Source of the DNA: Corynebacterium aurimucosum ATCC 700975
Lineage (GTDB): Bacteria; Actinomycetota; Actinomycetes; Mycobacteriales; Mycobacteriaceae
DNA length: 64,000 nucleotides
Direction: 5' to 3'
Assembly: GCF_000022905.1 (NCBI RefSeq)
Contig: NC_012590.1
Coordinates: 2,604,001-2,668,000, forward strand
Part shown: piece after piece, positions 27,958-37,725 of the stretch
Layout of the letters: each line of letters starts with the position of its first letter
How positions within the stretch are numbered: the first letter of the stretch is position 1
Notes under the pieces: model-generated
Database searches by the model: none
What the model saw: only the letters and a program-made list of their open reading frames with translations
What the model was told of the DNA's origin: nothing
Position numbers and translations under genes: made by a program

Positions 27958-29103
27958 ATGGAAAGCACCGAGTTCACTCTGGACAAGCTGCGCGAGGATC
28001 TATCGGGCCTGAGCCCTGCGGAGCACGGCTTCACGTACCTCGACCTTGAGTGTCGGCCGCAGTCGCATGGACGCTTGAGCGGGTGGATTCTCTCGGTGAA
28101 GGACCTCAACGATGTCGCCGGCATGCCCACCACGCTCGGTCATGCCGAGCGTGCCTACGTGGCGGAGGAGACCGATCCTTTACTGCAGGAGCTCATCGAT
28201 GCTGGCGCGCTCGTCGTCGGCAAATCCGCCGCGCCCGAGCTGGGCCTGCGCGTGGACACCGAACCTGTTGGCCTGCCTCACCCGGATAATCCGCTCTACC
28301 CGGGCCATACTCCGGGCGGTTCCTCGGGCGGAGCGGCGGTCCAGGTGGCGCGGGGTCTGCTGCGTGCCGCGCATGCCTCCGACGGTGGCGGTTCCATTCG
28401 TGTGCCGGCTGCCGCCTGCGGCGTCGTCGGGTTCAAGCCGGGTGGCGAGGATCTCTCGGTGCAGGGGTTCATCACGCGCAGCATCGCCGATACCGCAACG
28501 CTGCACGGCTTTCGCCCGCGTGCCCGGCGCGCCCGCATTGGCGTGCTGACGGATCCTCTTTTCGCCGAGGTCGAGGTGGCCCCGCACATGCTGCGCGCGG
28601 TCGCAGAGGCCACCGCCACCTTTGAAGGCGCGGGTTTCGAAACCGTGGCCATTTCCCCCTATCCCCAGGCTGCGGCTACCTTTGAGGCCTTCCAACACAT
28701 CTTTAGTCGCCGACTAGCCGGCCTTGACTTCGCGGAGGGTTACGCGGAATGGATTCGTGCGAAGGGCCGCCGCGTCACGGATTCCGAATTTGCCGCAGCC
28801 CGCGCCCACGCCGCGCAGCTATCGGAAATGCTGGCACAAGAGTGGGAAGTAGACGCCATCTTGAGCCCCATGCTGGCTTTCGATCCGCCACGGCGCGGGC
28901 ATTTCCTGGCGCTGGACCACCAGGCCAATTTCGATGAACAAACGCGGTGGTCGCCGTGGGGATCGTTGTTCAACGTGGCACAGCTGCCCGCTATTTCCGT
29001 GCCGTGGCCGGTGCGCGATCATCCGCCCGTGGGCGTGCACTTAGGTTCGCTCACGCTTGACGACGCCTCCCTTCTCGGCCTCGCCCAGGTGCTTCACCCA
29101 TGA
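27958..29103 (+). CDS. Amidase-signature family hydrolase
   Basis: 381 residues, shorter than typical family members (450-500). The catalytic triad is visible: Lys in LSVKDLNDVAGMPTT, the cis-Ser in TPGGSSGGAAVQVA and the nucleophile in SDGGGSIRVPAAACG. Substrate (an amide or aryl-acylamide) cannot be predicted. It overlaps the CPBP gene by four bases (ATGA). The shortening is mainly in the region after the nucleophile. Confidence 0.9.
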   Translation: MESTEFTLDKLREDLSGLSPAEHGFTYLDLECRPQSHGRLSGWILSVKDLNDVAGMPTTLGHAERAYVAEETDPLLQELIDAGALVVGKSAAPELGLRVDTEPVGLPHPDNPLYPGHTPGGSSGGAAVQVARGLLRAAHASDGGGSIRVPAAACGVVGFKPGGEDLSVQGFITRSIADTATLHGFRPRARRARIGVLTDPLFAEVEVAPHMLRAVAEATATFEGAGFETVAISPYPQAAATFEAFQHIFSRRLAGLDFAEGYAEWIRAKGRRVTDSEFAAARAHAAQLSEMLAQEWEVDAILSPMLAFDPPRRGHFLALDHQANFDEQTRWSPWGSLFNVAQLPAISVPWPVRDHPPVGVHLGSLTLDDASLLGLAQVLHP

Positions 29104-29798
29104 CCGCCCGTTCCCGCCTGCGCGCGGAAATCCTCATCGTCCTGACCATCACGTTTGGTATCTCGGGTGTGCGCGCCGCGCTGCGTCTGACCGATTCCCT
29201 GCTGAACCCGGCCCCACTCAACGAGCAATCGGTCACCATCAACGCCTCGCAGTCGGCGACGACGCTGCTTGACCTCGCTTTCCAGCTCTGCAGTGCCGCG
29301 GTGCTCTTCGCGTGGGGAGCGCTTGCTCTGTACTTGATTTCCTCTCCACCCCGCCCGCAGTGGCGGGACGGCCTGCACGGTGCAGCGCTAGCGGCAGTCA
29401 TTGGTCTTCCGGGGTTGGTGCTGTATTACGTGGCGCTGCACGTCGGTTGGACCAAGGAGATCGTCCCAGGGGCTTTCGATACGGGGATTGAGATTCCCGT
29501 GCTGCTCATCAAGTCCTTTGCCAACGCCTGGGCAGAGGAACTGGTGGTGGTGTACTGGTTCATGACCAGGCTCAAGCAGTCCGGGTGGGCCCTGCCCGCA
29601 ACACTGGCTGCTTCCTCCATCCTGCGTGGCTCTTATCACCTCTACCAGGGTGTTTCCGCGGGCTTCGGCAATATCATCATGGGTGTGCTCTATGGCTGGT
29701 ACTTCCATCGCACCGGGAAGGTGTGGCCGCTGGTCATCGCGCACTTTCTTATCGACGCCGTCGCTTTCGTGGGCTACGCGCTGCTCTTCGGTGCTTAA
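29100..29798 (+). CDS. CPBP-family intramembrane metalloprotease-like protein
   Basis: 232 residues, about six membrane helices. The CPBP (Abi) signature is present in order: Glu-Glu in NAWAEELVVVYWFM, then RGSYHLYQG with a His, and the last motif HFLIDAVAF. The Arg of the usual EExxxR is not in the canonical place. Family members cut or process prenylated or bacteriocin-like peptides. Translationally coupled to the amidase gene. Confidence 0.78.
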   Translation: MTARSRLRAEILIVLTITFGISGVRAALRLTDSLLNPAPLNEQSVTINASQSATTLLDLAFQLCSAAVLFAWGALALYLISSPPRPQWRDGLHGAALAAVIGLPGLVLYYVALHVGWTKEIVPGAFDTGIEIPVLLIKSFANAWAEELVVVYWFMTRLKQSGWALPATLAASSILRGSYHLYQGVSAGFGNIIMGVLYGWYFHRTGKVWPLVIAHFLIDAVAFVGYALLFGA

Positions 29799-29890
29799 GC
29801 ACGAGACAAGAGTTCGTAGCGTCACGAAGACCACGACCACACCCTGTGTGATAGATGGGGCGGAAGTGGTTTCGCGGTACAGTGTTCCCC

Positions 29891-31294
29891 ATGACCTACC
29901 AAGGACGCGACCCAGAGCGCGAAGCTCGCCGTGCCGGCGAGCCCCACGGCGATTCCCGCCGCGCGGGCTTTGCTGATTCAGCGAACCCTTCCCGCCCCTA
30001 CGACCCGGCTGGCCCGCGCGCTGCGCATGCCGCCGGGCAGGACGCCAGCGAATTTGTCCTTGGTGCCGACGGACAGCCCTTGCGTGATCGCTACGGCCGC
30101 CCAGTGCGCCGCCGTCCCTCCACACCGCGCAGCACGCCGTCCCATAATTCCGCACGCGCCCAGCGTCCCAGCCCGCGTCGCTCACGCCCGGAGGAAACCC
30201 GCTTCGACGTCGATGCCTACATGGCCCAGCACTCTCCCGCGCGCCCAGCGCCCCGCCAGAGCGCGCCCACCCGGGAACCTGCCGCCGGCGCCTACCGGCG
30301 AGGCCCCGACGCTCCGCCACGCAGCTACTCCCCACAGACCCCGTCCCGCGGGCGTCCCACGGGGCGCCCGCATAGCCGTCGTAAAAAGGTCAACCCGGCC
30401 AAGCAGGCTTTCGGTTGCCTGGGCTGGCTCGTCGTCATCGTCCTCGTTTCCATGGTGGCCTTCACCTTGTGGACGGATTCACGCCTCACCCGCATCGATG
30501 CCCTGCCCAACGAGCAGGTGGCACAGACCTCTGGAACGAACTGGCTGTTGGTGGGCTCAGACTCACGCCAGGGCCTTACCGAAGAACAACAAGCGGAGCT
30601 AGGTACCGGTGGCGATGTAGGTGTCGGCCGCACCGATACCATCATGCTTCTGCACATCCCTAGCTCCGGGAAGGCCCAGTTGGTCTCCATTCCGCGCGAT
30701 AGCTACGTCGACGTGCCTGGCTTCGGCATAGACAAAGTCAACGCCGCCTTCACCTACGGCGGGCCGCAGCTGCTGACCCAAACCGTGGAACAAGCCACCG
30801 GCCTCCACATCGACCACTATGCGGAGATCGGCATGGGCGGCTTGGCAAACGTGGTGGATTCCGTGGGCGGCGTGGAGATTTGCGTCAAGGAGCCCATCAA
30901 CGATCCGCTCGCGGGCATCGACCTCCAAGCGGGCTGCCAGAAGCTCCGCGGCCCTGACGCGCTCGGCTATGTGCGTACCCGCGCTACCGCGATGGGTGAC
31001 CTAGACCGCGTCGAGCGCCAGCGCGAGTTCTTCGCCGCGCTGCTAGATAAGGCAACGTCCTTCTCGACAATTGGCAACCCCTTCAAGGCCGTCTCCCTGG
31101 TCAACCACACCGCGGATTCCTTCATCGTCAACGAGAAGGACCACGTCTGGCACCTTGCCCGCGTGGCGCTATCCATGGCCTCGGGCGTGGAGACAAAGAC
31201 TGTGCCGATCGGCGGCTTCCAGGACACGGTCGTGGGCAATGTCGTCCTCTGGGATGACGCTGAGGCCCAAGCGCTCTGGGACTCCATGCGCTAA
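29891..31294 (+). CDS. lcpB: LytR-CpsA-Psr family cell-wall ligase
   Basis: 467 residues. A hydrophilic Arg/Pro-rich cytoplasmic region (~1-170) leads to one membrane helix (~173-195) and the LCP domain: LLVGSDSRQGL, GRTDTIMLLHIP, LVSIPRDSYVDVPG, YVRTRATAMGDLDRVERQRE. The conserved Asp/Arg needed for pyrophosphate and polyprenol-phosphate binding are there. In Corynebacterium these enzymes attach arabinogalactan to peptidoglycan. C. glutamicum has LcpA (essential) and LcpB; the neighbourhood (before ldh) suggests LcpB. No ribosome site; TACAGT (29878-29883) is seven bases from the ATG, so the mRNA may be leaderless. Confidence 0.88.
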   Translation: MTYQGRDPEREARRAGEPHGDSRRAGFADSANPSRPYDPAGPRAAHAAGQDASEFVLGADGQPLRDRYGRPVRRRPSTPRSTPSHNSARAQRPSPRRSRPEETRFDVDAYMAQHSPARPAPRQSAPTREPAAGAYRRGPDAPPRSYSPQTPSRGRPTGRPHSRRKKVNPAKQAFGCLGWLVVIVLVSMVAFTLWTDSRLTRIDALPNEQVAQTSGTNWLLVGSDSRQGLTEEQQAELGTGGDVGVGRTDTIMLLHIPSSGKAQLVSIPRDSYVDVPGFGIDKVNAAFTYGGPQLLTQTVEQATGLHIDHYAEIGMGGLANVVDSVGGVEICVKEPINDPLAGIDLQAGCQKLRGPDALGYVRTRATAMGDLDRVERQREFFAALLDKATSFSTIGNPFKAVSLVNHTADSFIVNEKDHVWHLARVALSMASGVETKTVPIGGFQDTVVGNVVLWDDAEAQALWDSMR

Positions 31295-31311
31295 GACTCG
31301 TCCGGTCGTTT

Positions 31312-31361
31312 CGATCAAATAAGGCTCCAAAACCACAAGGTTTTGGAGCCTTATTTGATCG
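31312..31361. terminator. 23-bp perfect-stem bidirectional terminator
   Basis: 31312-31334 pairs without mismatch with 31339-31361 around an ACAA loop. The stem contains an A-rich/T-rich outer part and GGCTCC core, so either direction of transcription meets a GC hairpin followed by Ts. It lies between convergent lcpB and the DUF5926-type gene. Confidence 0.92.
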
Positions 31362-31399
31362 TTTCGCACCCACGCCTCGGGGGCGGAGGCACCGAAGAA

Positions 31400-32329
31400 T
31401 TAGCGCAGCGTCACCTGACGGGACTTGATGTTCTGCAGCTGCTTGCGCTCATCGGCGTCGAGGTTAGCGTCGTTGGAAATCTCCTCCTCCAACGCCTTGT
31501 TCACGCGAGACAGTTCGACCTCGTAGGAGTCGTGCGCAACCTCTGGGTCAAGGTCAAAGACCGGGGCGATCAGGCCGTGGGTGCGGAAGACACCGGCGAA
31601 CTTCGTGTTCTCGCCCAGGTTGAGCTCACCGCGAGCGGCAATGCGCGCGAGGGCGTTGAGGAAAGCATTCTCGTCATCGCACGGGCGGACCCAACGGATG
31701 TGCGCCTTGCCGCCACCGGCGTTAGCCCAGAAGGCGGTGCCGACGAAGCCTTCGGCCTCCTGGCCCACCTGGTAGGACTCGATGACGGAATCATTAGCAC
31801 GCTGCAGAGCCTGCGCCATCTGCGGAGGAACCTGCGCGCCCTCCGGCATCCACCACGCGAAGTCCTGGTAGACGTTGATCTCCAGCTCGGCGTCCTCCTC
31901 CAGCAGCTCCTTGAGCTCCGGCTGGGAGCCATCAGCAGCAGTGGATTCCAGGGTGGAGCCCGGCGCGTTGTTCTTCACCCAGTTCAGGGCGAAAGCCAGG
32001 TCACGGCCCGGGTTGTGCGTGTGGGACTGCACCTGCAGGCCCACGAAAGCCTCACCACCGGACTCCTCTTCACGGATGAGCGCCGCGGTAGCACCAGGCA
32101 GCACAGTGGCGACATAGACATCCTTGTCAAAGCCCTTGACGGACAGCTTCGCCGTTGCGGAAGGAACAAATTCCTGCAGGGCGACGAGGCTAGCCTCAGC
32201 GGCGAGCCCACCGAAGGGGCGAGGGTCCTTTTCCAGGGCAGCGCGCTCGGCGGCGCGGGCAGCGAGCTTAGCTTGGCGGCGGGACATGCCCTCCGGCAGC
32301 TGTTCGTTCTTCTTTTTCTTCTTGGCCAT
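31400..32329 (-). CDS. DUF5926-type conserved actinobacterial protein
   Basis: 309 residues, soluble. A basic start (AKKKKKNEQLPEGMSRRQAK) precedes a globular acidic domain. Such proteins have sometimes been labelled 'SecA' because of the Lys-rich segment, but I see no Walker motifs or helicase features. Conserved-looking elements: LPGATAALIREEESGGEAFV and WVKNNAPGST. Start ATG 32329, with AGGTAAG nine bases upstream. Same strand as the GDPD and ldh genes. Function unknown. Confidence 0.7.
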   Translation of the reverse strand: MAKKKKKNEQLPEGMSRRQAKLAARAAERAALEKDPRPFGGLAAEASLVALQEFVPSATAKLSVKGFDKDVYVATVLPGATAALIREEESGGEAFVGLQVQSHTHNPGRDLAFALNWVKNNAPGSTLESTAADGSQPELKELLEEDAELEINVYQDFAWWMPEGAQVPPQMAQALQRANDSVIESYQVGQEAEGFVGTAFWANAGGGKAHIRWVRPCDDENAFLNALARIAARGELNLGENTKFAGVFRTHGLIAPVFDLDPEVAHDSYEVELSRVNKALEEEISNDANLDADERKQLQNIKSRQVTLR

Positions 32330-32350
32330 ACTGAACAACTTACCTGTTCA

Positions 32351-33055
32351 TTACAGCTCAATGGCATGCAGGGCCACTTCCGGTTGGTTCGTGGCGAGAA
32401 TATCCACCCCATTGGCCCATGCCCACTTCATGTCCTCAGGTTTATCGATGGTCCACATGTACGTGGGCAGACCATGCGCGCCGATGGCACCAGGTTGGAG
32501 CTTGCCGCGCAACAGCGACATACCTAAGCCTGTGGGCTGCGATAACAGGATATCTGGGCGATTGAAATGGCGCTCCCAATCGCGACGCAGATAGATGCGG
32601 TCGACGTGCGGGGCGAGCGCTGCCATTCGACGGATGGCCCGGTGGGAAAAGGAAATCATGTGGATCCGGGGGTCGTCGAGAAGCCCGGCGTAGCGCAGCC
32701 GCAGCACCATCTGTTCTTCGAGGATGTCGCCCTGCCCCGAGGGATGCTTGGTCTCAATGTAGAGGTGGTGCTTCTTTTCCCCGAGCATGTCGAGGAGTTC
32801 GTCGAGAAGCAGCATGCGCTGGCCGCCGCCAATCTTGAGGCGGCGCAGCTCCTCCCATGTCATGCGAGACACTCGACCTGAGCCATTCGTGGTCCGGTCC
32901 AGCGTGGGATCGTGGTGAACCACCACCTTGCCGTCGCTGCTCAGGCGGATATCGCACTCGATGCCGTGAATGGGAAGCTCGAGCGCTTTTTCAAAGGCAA
33001 GAGGGGATAGCTCCGGATATTTCCCGGAGTATCCCCTGTGGGCGACAATCTTCAC
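32351..33055 (-). CDS. Glycerophosphodiester phosphodiesterase
   Basis: 234-residue TIM-barrel GDPD protein. The signature IVAHRGYSGKYPELSPLAF carries the catalytic His; ECDIRLSSDGKVVVHHDPTL carries the metal Glu/Asp and second His; IETKH supplies a further acidic ligand. No signal peptide, so cytosolic. It would release glycerol-3-phosphate, linking to the glp genes. GTG start overlaps the ldh stop by one base (TAGTG), so coupled. Confidence 0.92.
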   Translation of the reverse strand: MKIVAHRGYSGKYPELSPLAFEKALELPIHGIECDIRLSSDGKVVVHHDPTLDRTTNGSGRVSRMTWEELRRLKIGGGQRMLLLDELLDMLGEKKHHLYIETKHPSGQGDILEEQMVLRLRYAGLLDDPRIHMISFSHRAIRRMAALAPHVDRIYLRRDWERHFNRPDILLSQPTGLGMSLLRGKLQPGAIGAHGLPTYMWTIDKPEDMKWAWANGVDILATNQPEVALHAIEL

Positions 33056-34002
33056 TAGCCGAAGATTTCTTCCTTGATGGTGTTGAGAGTGTTGAAGGAG
33101 TTCTCGAAGCGCTCCTTCTCGTGCTCATCGAGGGCCAGCTCGATAACGCGGTTAACGCCGGAGCGGTCAACGATGGCCGGGGTGCCGATGAAGACATCCT
33201 CGTGGCCGTACTCGCCCTGCAGGTAAGCAGAGACCGGAAGGGCGACGGCCTGGTTCTGGATGACCGCGCGGGTGATGCGGGCCAGGGCCATGCCGATGCC
33301 GTAGGAGGTGGAGCCCTTAGCGTCGATGATGTGGTAGGCGGCGTCCCGGGTGTCCTCGAAGATCTTCTCGATGCGCTCGTTGTAGCCCGGGTCCTTCTCA
33401 GAACGGTGGGACAGGGAGACACCTGCGATGTTGGCGGAGGAGACAACCGGCAGCTCGGAATCGCCGTGCTCGCCGATGATGTAGGCGTGGACGGAGGTCG
33501 GAGCCACGTCATCCATCTCAGAGAGCATGTAGCGGTAGCGGGCCGAGTCCAGGACGGTGCCGGAGCCGATGACGCGCTCGTGCGGGAAGCCGGAGGCCTT
33601 CCACACTGCGTAGGTCAGCAGGTCCACCGGGTTGGAGGCGACCAAGAAGATGCCGTCGAAGTCATTCTTCATGACGTCCGCCACGATGGAGTTCATGATC
33701 TTGACGTTCTTATCCACGAGCTGCAGGCGGGTCTCGCCGGGCTTCTGTGCGGCACCGGCGCAGATGACGACCATGGAGGCGTCCTTGCAGTCTTCGTAGG
33801 TACCCTTGGTCACGCGAGTGCGGGACGGGGCCCAGACGACACCATGGTTGAGGTCCATGACGTTGCCTTCGAGCTTCTTTTCGTCGATGTCGATGATGGC
33901 CAGGTGATCAACAGTGCCCTGGTTGACCAGAGCGTAGGCGTAAGCAACTCCAACATCGCCAGCGCCGATGAGTACTACTTTGTTTCCAACATGATTTCCC
34001 AT
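33055..34002 (-). CDS. ldh: L-lactate dehydrogenase
   Basis: 315 residues, cytosolic NAD enzyme interconverting pyruvate and L-lactate. NAD-binding [20 protein letters not shown]; active-site loop [17 protein letters not shown] with Arg; catalytic His in [26 protein letters not shown] substrate Arg. Length normal. The divergent 140-bp region with the membrane hydrolase gene must carry its promoter; no operator could be assigned with confidence. Confidence 0.97.
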   Translation of the reverse strand: MGNHVGNKVVLIGAGDVGVAYAYALVNQGTVDHLAIIDIDEKKLEGNVMDLNHGVVWAPSRTRVTKGTYEDCKDASMVVICAGAAQKPGETRLQLVDKNVKIMNSIVADVMKNDFDGIFLVASNPVDLLTYAVWKASGFPHERVIGSGTVLDSARYRYMLSEMDDVAPTSVHAYIIGEHGDSELPVVSSANIAGVSLSHRSEKDPGYNERIEKIFEDTRDAAYHIIDAKGSTSYGIGMALARITRAVIQNQAVALPVSAYLQGEYGHEDVFIGTPAIVDRSGVNRVIELALDEHEKERFENSFNTLNTIKEEIFG

Positions 34003-34142
34003 GACTCCTATTGTGCCCCTAATGTCCGAGTTTTGCTCGTTATGCGCCCGAATTCACAGGTTCGGTAGTCCGATCTCACATTTTTACGCCCGATTGGGTC
34101 TGATTAGTGGCATCACTGCACGTCCGCCCCAAAGCTGGTTCA

Positions 34143-35984
34143 ATGGCCAGCATGCGTCAACTTGCGCGCCGCATCGCCCTCAGGACCGCCCGCACGGGAC
34201 TTCAGGCTGCCATCTTTTCGCTGGAGCTCATCAGCGATCTCACCCCCGGCATGCGCATGACCGGCAGGCGGCGCCTGCCCCAAAATATGTGGCCCGGGCT
34301 CTTCGGCGCCGAAGTCGCGACCTGGGCAGCTGTCTCCCCGTCGCTCTTGCCACGCCCGTGGTGGGTTACCGCTGCCAACGTGGCCATCGGCCAAGGCGCG
34401 GGACACCTCGCCGCCACCACCGCGGCTTTCGCGGCCAAGCGCGCGCTACACCACGCTGGCCGGCGCCCCCAGGACCGCGTCGGCCCTACCACTCGGCGCT
34501 TTTCCTACTACCTACTGGGGCTCGGAACCTTCATCGCGGGCATACGCTCCCTGCGCAACCAAACGGAGCAGGCCCGCCTCGTGGGCAAGCTCAATGACCG
34601 CGGCCCGCAATCCGCCGCACTAGGCATGGTGGCGGGCACCGCCGGCTACGGCGCTTTGCTCATCGTGGGGGAGGCAGCCCAGCTCACCGTCACCCAGCTT
34701 TCCCTCCAGGTCCAGCGCTGGCTGCCCCGGTGGATTGCCTGGCCCCTAGCCGGCGGCGCGGTGGGCTTCGCCGCGGCTGTGGCCAGCGACCGCATGGTCT
34801 GGCGCCGGCTGCTCCGCAAGGCCACTATCCAGGGCCTTGCCCTCAACAAGCTCGTCTATCCGGGCTCCGTCATGCCCTGGGAGCCGGAGCGCTCTGGCAG
34901 TCCATGGTCCCACGAGCAATGGACGGCTGTCGGCTCTCAAGGCCGGGTTTTTCTCGACCGCGGCCCCCGCGCCCAGGACATCAAAGAGGTCATGCACTTT
35001 GACCGAGCACGCGAACCAATACGCATTTACATCGGCCTCATCCGCGGCCGCGGTCCGCACGCCGCTGCCCGCCACGCGGTGGCGGAGATGGACCGCACGG
35101 GGGCCTTCCACCGCGACACCATCGTGCTGCAGATGCCCTCCGGCTCAGGCTGGATCAATAATTATTCGGTCAGTGGCTATGAATTCCTCACGCGCGGCAA
35201 CTGCGCCACCGTGGCCTTGCAATTCGACTACCTGCCCTCCATGTTTTCTTACCTGGTGGATAAGAACCTCTCCCGCACTTTTGCGCGCGAGCTCATTGCC
35301 GCCGTTCACGCCCGCCTCGAGCTCTTGCCCGAGGACAACCGCCCCAAGCTGTACTTAAGCGGCGAATCCCTGGGCTGCTATGCCATCGTGGAAAACTACG
35401 AGACGGTCGAAGAGTTGCTGGCGGCGTGCGATGGTGCGGTATTCACTGGGCCGCCCCGGATGACCAGTTTCATGCGGCGCCTGCACCGCGAACGCGGTTC
35501 CTTGGAGCGCTTGCCGCTTGTCGACGGCGGCCGGCACCTCCGCTTCGCCGCAGTCCCCGCCCACATGGAACACGATGCTTTCGGCGAACCCTACGGTCCC
35601 TGGGAACGCCCGCGGGTGGCGGTGGGACAGCACGCCTCCGATGCCATCGTGTGGTGGGATAGCAAGCTCATTTATGCTCGTCCCAACTGGATCCACGAGC
35701 CGACCCCGCAGACCTTGTACGCAGATACTTTTAAAAACCTGCGCTGGCACCCGTTCATCACCTTCTGGCAGGTAGCACTGGACCAGATCAACTCGCTCAA
35801 CGTGCCGGGCGGCCACGGGCATAACTACTTCGAGGAAACCTTCTGGTACTGGGATTCCGTCCTCGGCTCCCAAACGCGCACCCAGCTCACTCCGGAGCTA
35901 GCTGAGCGCATGCGGGATTTTGTGGAGCGCGACCAGCTCAATAAACCTTCTGACTTCCGCACGCACGTGCGCAAACAGCTCTAG
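34143..35984 (+). CDS. Membrane-anchored alpha/beta-hydrolase (Abhydrolase_9 type)
   Basis: 613 residues. Several hydrophobic segments occupy the N-terminal ~210 residues. The C-terminal hydrolase domain has YLSGESLGCYAIVENY as nucleophile elbow (GESLG), an Asp region near LNVPGGHGHNYF with the likely catalytic His. This two-part layout is typical of a large actinobacterial family of unknown substrate, likely acting on lipids or esters at the membrane. Start ATG 34143 chosen since the frame before it looks non-coding; no clear ribosome site. Confidence 0.75.
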   Translation: MASMRQLARRIALRTARTGLQAAIFSLELISDLTPGMRMTGRRRLPQNMWPGLFGAEVATWAAVSPSLLPRPWWVTAANVAIGQGAGHLAATTAAFAAKRALHHAGRRPQDRVGPTTRRFSYYLLGLGTFIAGIRSLRNQTEQARLVGKLNDRGPQSAALGMVAGTAGYGALLIVGEAAQLTVTQLSLQVQRWLPRWIAWPLAGGAVGFAAAVASDRMVWRRLLRKATIQGLALNKLVYPGSVMPWEPERSGSPWSHEQWTAVGSQGRVFLDRGPRAQDIKEVMHFDRAREPIRIYIGLIRGRGPHAAARHAVAEMDRTGAFHRDTIVLQMPSGSGWINNYSVSGYEFLTRGNCATVALQFDYLPSMFSYLVDKNLSRTFARELIAAVHARLELLPEDNRPKLYLSGESLGCYAIVENYETVEELLAACDGAVFTGPPRMTSFMRRLHRERGSLERLPLVDGGRHLRFAAVPAHMEHDAFGEPYGPWERPRVAVGQHASDAIVWWDSKLIYARPNWIHEPTPQTLYADTFKNLRWHPFITFWQVALDQINSLNVPGGHGHNYFEETFWYWDSVLGSQTRTQLTPELAERMRDFVERDQLNKPSDFRTHVRKQL

Positions 35985-36008
35985 CCGCACGCACGTGCGC
36001 TCACTGCG

Positions 36009-36659
36009 CTAGCCACACTTGACGCCGGTGCTGTGGTGCGGGCAGTAACCGTTGGGCACCTTGTGCAGGTACTGCTGGTGCTCGTCCTCGGCCAGGTAAT
36101 ACTCCCCCGAGTCCGTCTCGCTGAGGAGGGTGACTTCGGTGGTGGTGGCGCCGAAGCCGGCGTCGGCAAGCTTGCCTGCGTAGGAATCCACAAGCTGCTG
36201 GATCACCTCGCGTTCCTCCTCAGTCTCTGGATAAAAGGCCGAGCGGTACTGCGTACCCACGTCGTTGCCCTGGCGGAATCCTTGAGTCGGATCGTGAGCT
36301 TCCAAGGCCTTGACCACAAGGTCGCGCAGGCTCACGCGCTGCGGATCATAGGTAATCTGCACCGCCTCCGCGTGGTTGGTCAGCCCACGGCACACCTCGT
36401 AGTACGTGGGGTTCGGCGTGGTTCCTCCCGCATAGCCCACGGACGTGGACTCCACGCCTTCGGTCTCCCAGAACATCTTCTCGGCCCCCCAGAAACAACC
36501 GATGGCGATGATGAGGGATTTCTGTCCTTCCTTCCACGGTCCAGTAATCGGAGTGCCTAGCACCGCGTGGGGCTGTGGGTTGTCCAGGACGGGCTCGGCG
36601 CGCCCGGGAAGGGCGTCCTCCGCCGCCACCAGCTTGGGTTCTGGTGTGAAAAGAAACAT
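36009..36659 (-). CDS. msrA: Peptide methionine-S-sulfoxide reductase A
   Basis: 216 residues, cytosolic. Catalytic Cys55 in [32 protein letters not shown] and [11 protein letters not shown] are standard; C-terminal resolving Cys in [15 protein letters not shown]. An N-terminal extension of ~40 residues ([10 protein letters not shown]...) is typical for actinobacterial MsrA. Start 36659 has AAGGAGA upstream. Divergent from sodA: two oxidative-stress genes share the 160-bp intergenic region. Confidence 0.96.
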   Translation of the reverse strand: MFLFTPEPKLVAAEDALPGRAEPVLDNPQPHAVLGTPITGPWKEGQKSLIIAIGCFWGAEKMFWETEGVESTSVGYAGGTTPNPTYYEVCRGLTNHAEAVQITYDPQRVSLRDLVVKALEAHDPTQGFRQGNDVGTQYRSAFYPETEEEREVIQQLVDSYAGKLADAGFGATTTEVTLLSETDSGEYYLAEDEHQQYLHKVPNGYCPHHSTGVKCG

Positions 36660-36822
36660 GCTGGGTTCTCCTTCGCTTAGTCTTGCCCTCCCCTTATACT
36701 CCGCTGCGCTGCCCACAATCCAGGTTTTTGTTCAGGGCCTCTCCCATAGAAAAAATATTGTGGCCAAATCCTCATCCGCGCCCTACCATGGGGCCTCGTA
36801 CCCCAAAGAAAGGATGACACAA

Positions 36823-37425
36823 ATGGCTGTTTACGAACTTCCGGAACTCGACTACGCATACGACGCTCTGGAGCCGCACATCTCCGCTGAGATCATGGAG
36901 CTGCACCACTCCAAGCACCACGCTGGCTACGTTGCTGGCGCTAACGCTGCGCTCGAGGCCCTGGAGGAGCAGCGCAACGGCGAGGCTAACGCTGACGCTA
37001 TCCGCGCTCTGTCCAAGAACCTTGCCTTCAACCTGGGTGGCCACACCAACCACTCCATCTTCTGGAAGAACCTCTCCCCGAACGGCGGCGGCGAGCCCAC
37101 CGGCGAGTTGGCTGAGGCTATTAACCGCGACTTCGGTTCCTTCGAGAAGTTCAAGGCTCACTTCTCCGCCATTGCTACCGGCCTGCAGGGCTCCGGTTGG
37201 GCAGTTCTGGGCTACGACCACGTTGCTGGCCGCCTGATTATTGAGCAGCTCACCGATCAGCAGGGCAACATCTCCGTGAACTTCACCCCGCTGCTGATGC
37301 TGGATATGTGGGAGCACGCCTTCTACCTCCAGTACAAGAACGTGAAGGCTGATTACGTCAAGGCTGTCTGGAACGTCTTCAACTGGGATGACGTTGCTGA
37401 GCGTTACGCAGCTGCCACCAAATAA
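36823..37425 (+). CDS. sodA: Superoxide dismutase (Mn/Fe type)
   Basis: 200 residues. [19 protein letters not shown] is the typical start. Metal ligands: His in [12 protein letters not shown], His in [12 protein letters not shown], Asp and His in [15 protein letters not shown]. No signal peptide. ATG 36823 is preceded by AAAGGA; an in-frame ATG at 36814 could add three residues. Highly biased codon choice (CTG, AAG, GCT) suggests strong expression. It is followed by a terminator at 37461-37495. Confidence 0.96.
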   Translation: MAVYELPELDYAYDALEPHISAEIMELHHSKHHAGYVAGANAALEALEEQRNGEANADAIRALSKNLAFNLGGHTNHSIFWKNLSPNGGGEPTGELAEAINRDFGSFEKFKAHFSAIATGLQGSGWAVLGYDHVAGRLIIEQLTDQQGNISVNFTPLLMLDMWEHAFYLQYKNVKADYVKAVWNVFNWDDVAERYAAATK

Positions 37426-37460
37426 GCACTGTGGCCTCCTTTAAGGCCATATAGCTTCGA

Positions 37461-37495
37461 CCGCGCTGGGTCCTCTTCATTGAGGCTCGGCGCGG
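37461..37495 (+). terminator. sodA terminator
   Basis: CCGCGC (37461-37466) pairs with GCGCGG (37490-37495) and inside it TCCTC pairs with GAGG-type bases around TTCATT; TTTCGCGTTTTC follows. Confidence 0.75.
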
Positions 37496-37725
37496 TTTCG
37501 CGTTTTCATCCGCCTCCAGCCCGTGGGCGGGGATGACCTAAACCCCTTCTGCCCCACCCACCCCACCCTTCCCTATAGAGTTTTAGAAATTAAACCCACC
37601 TTCACAAAACGACTATGGCATAATTCACACCACCTGCACATGTGGATGCGTATTACAGGCTTGCCTTTCTTGCTGAAAAGCCAACGCTGATGCGACATCT
37701 CAATTGATTCTCTTCAGGTGGTTTT
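37496..37725. promoter_or_regulatory. cstA upstream region
   Basis: 230 bases without a gene. It becomes AT-richer from ~37570; GGCATAATTC around 37618 may hold a -10 box. CACCTGCACATGTGGATG (~37632) has a short imperfect palindrome loosely like a Crp-type site, but it does not match the GlxR consensus well. Confidence 0.4.

Noticed and set aside
31400..32329. SecA-like translocase
   Set aside because: No Walker or DEAD motifs; only a basic N-terminal stretch could have prompted that label.
37632..37650. GlxR/Crp site before cstA
   Set aside because: The TGTGA...TCACA pattern is not met; only a weak imperfect palindrome is present.
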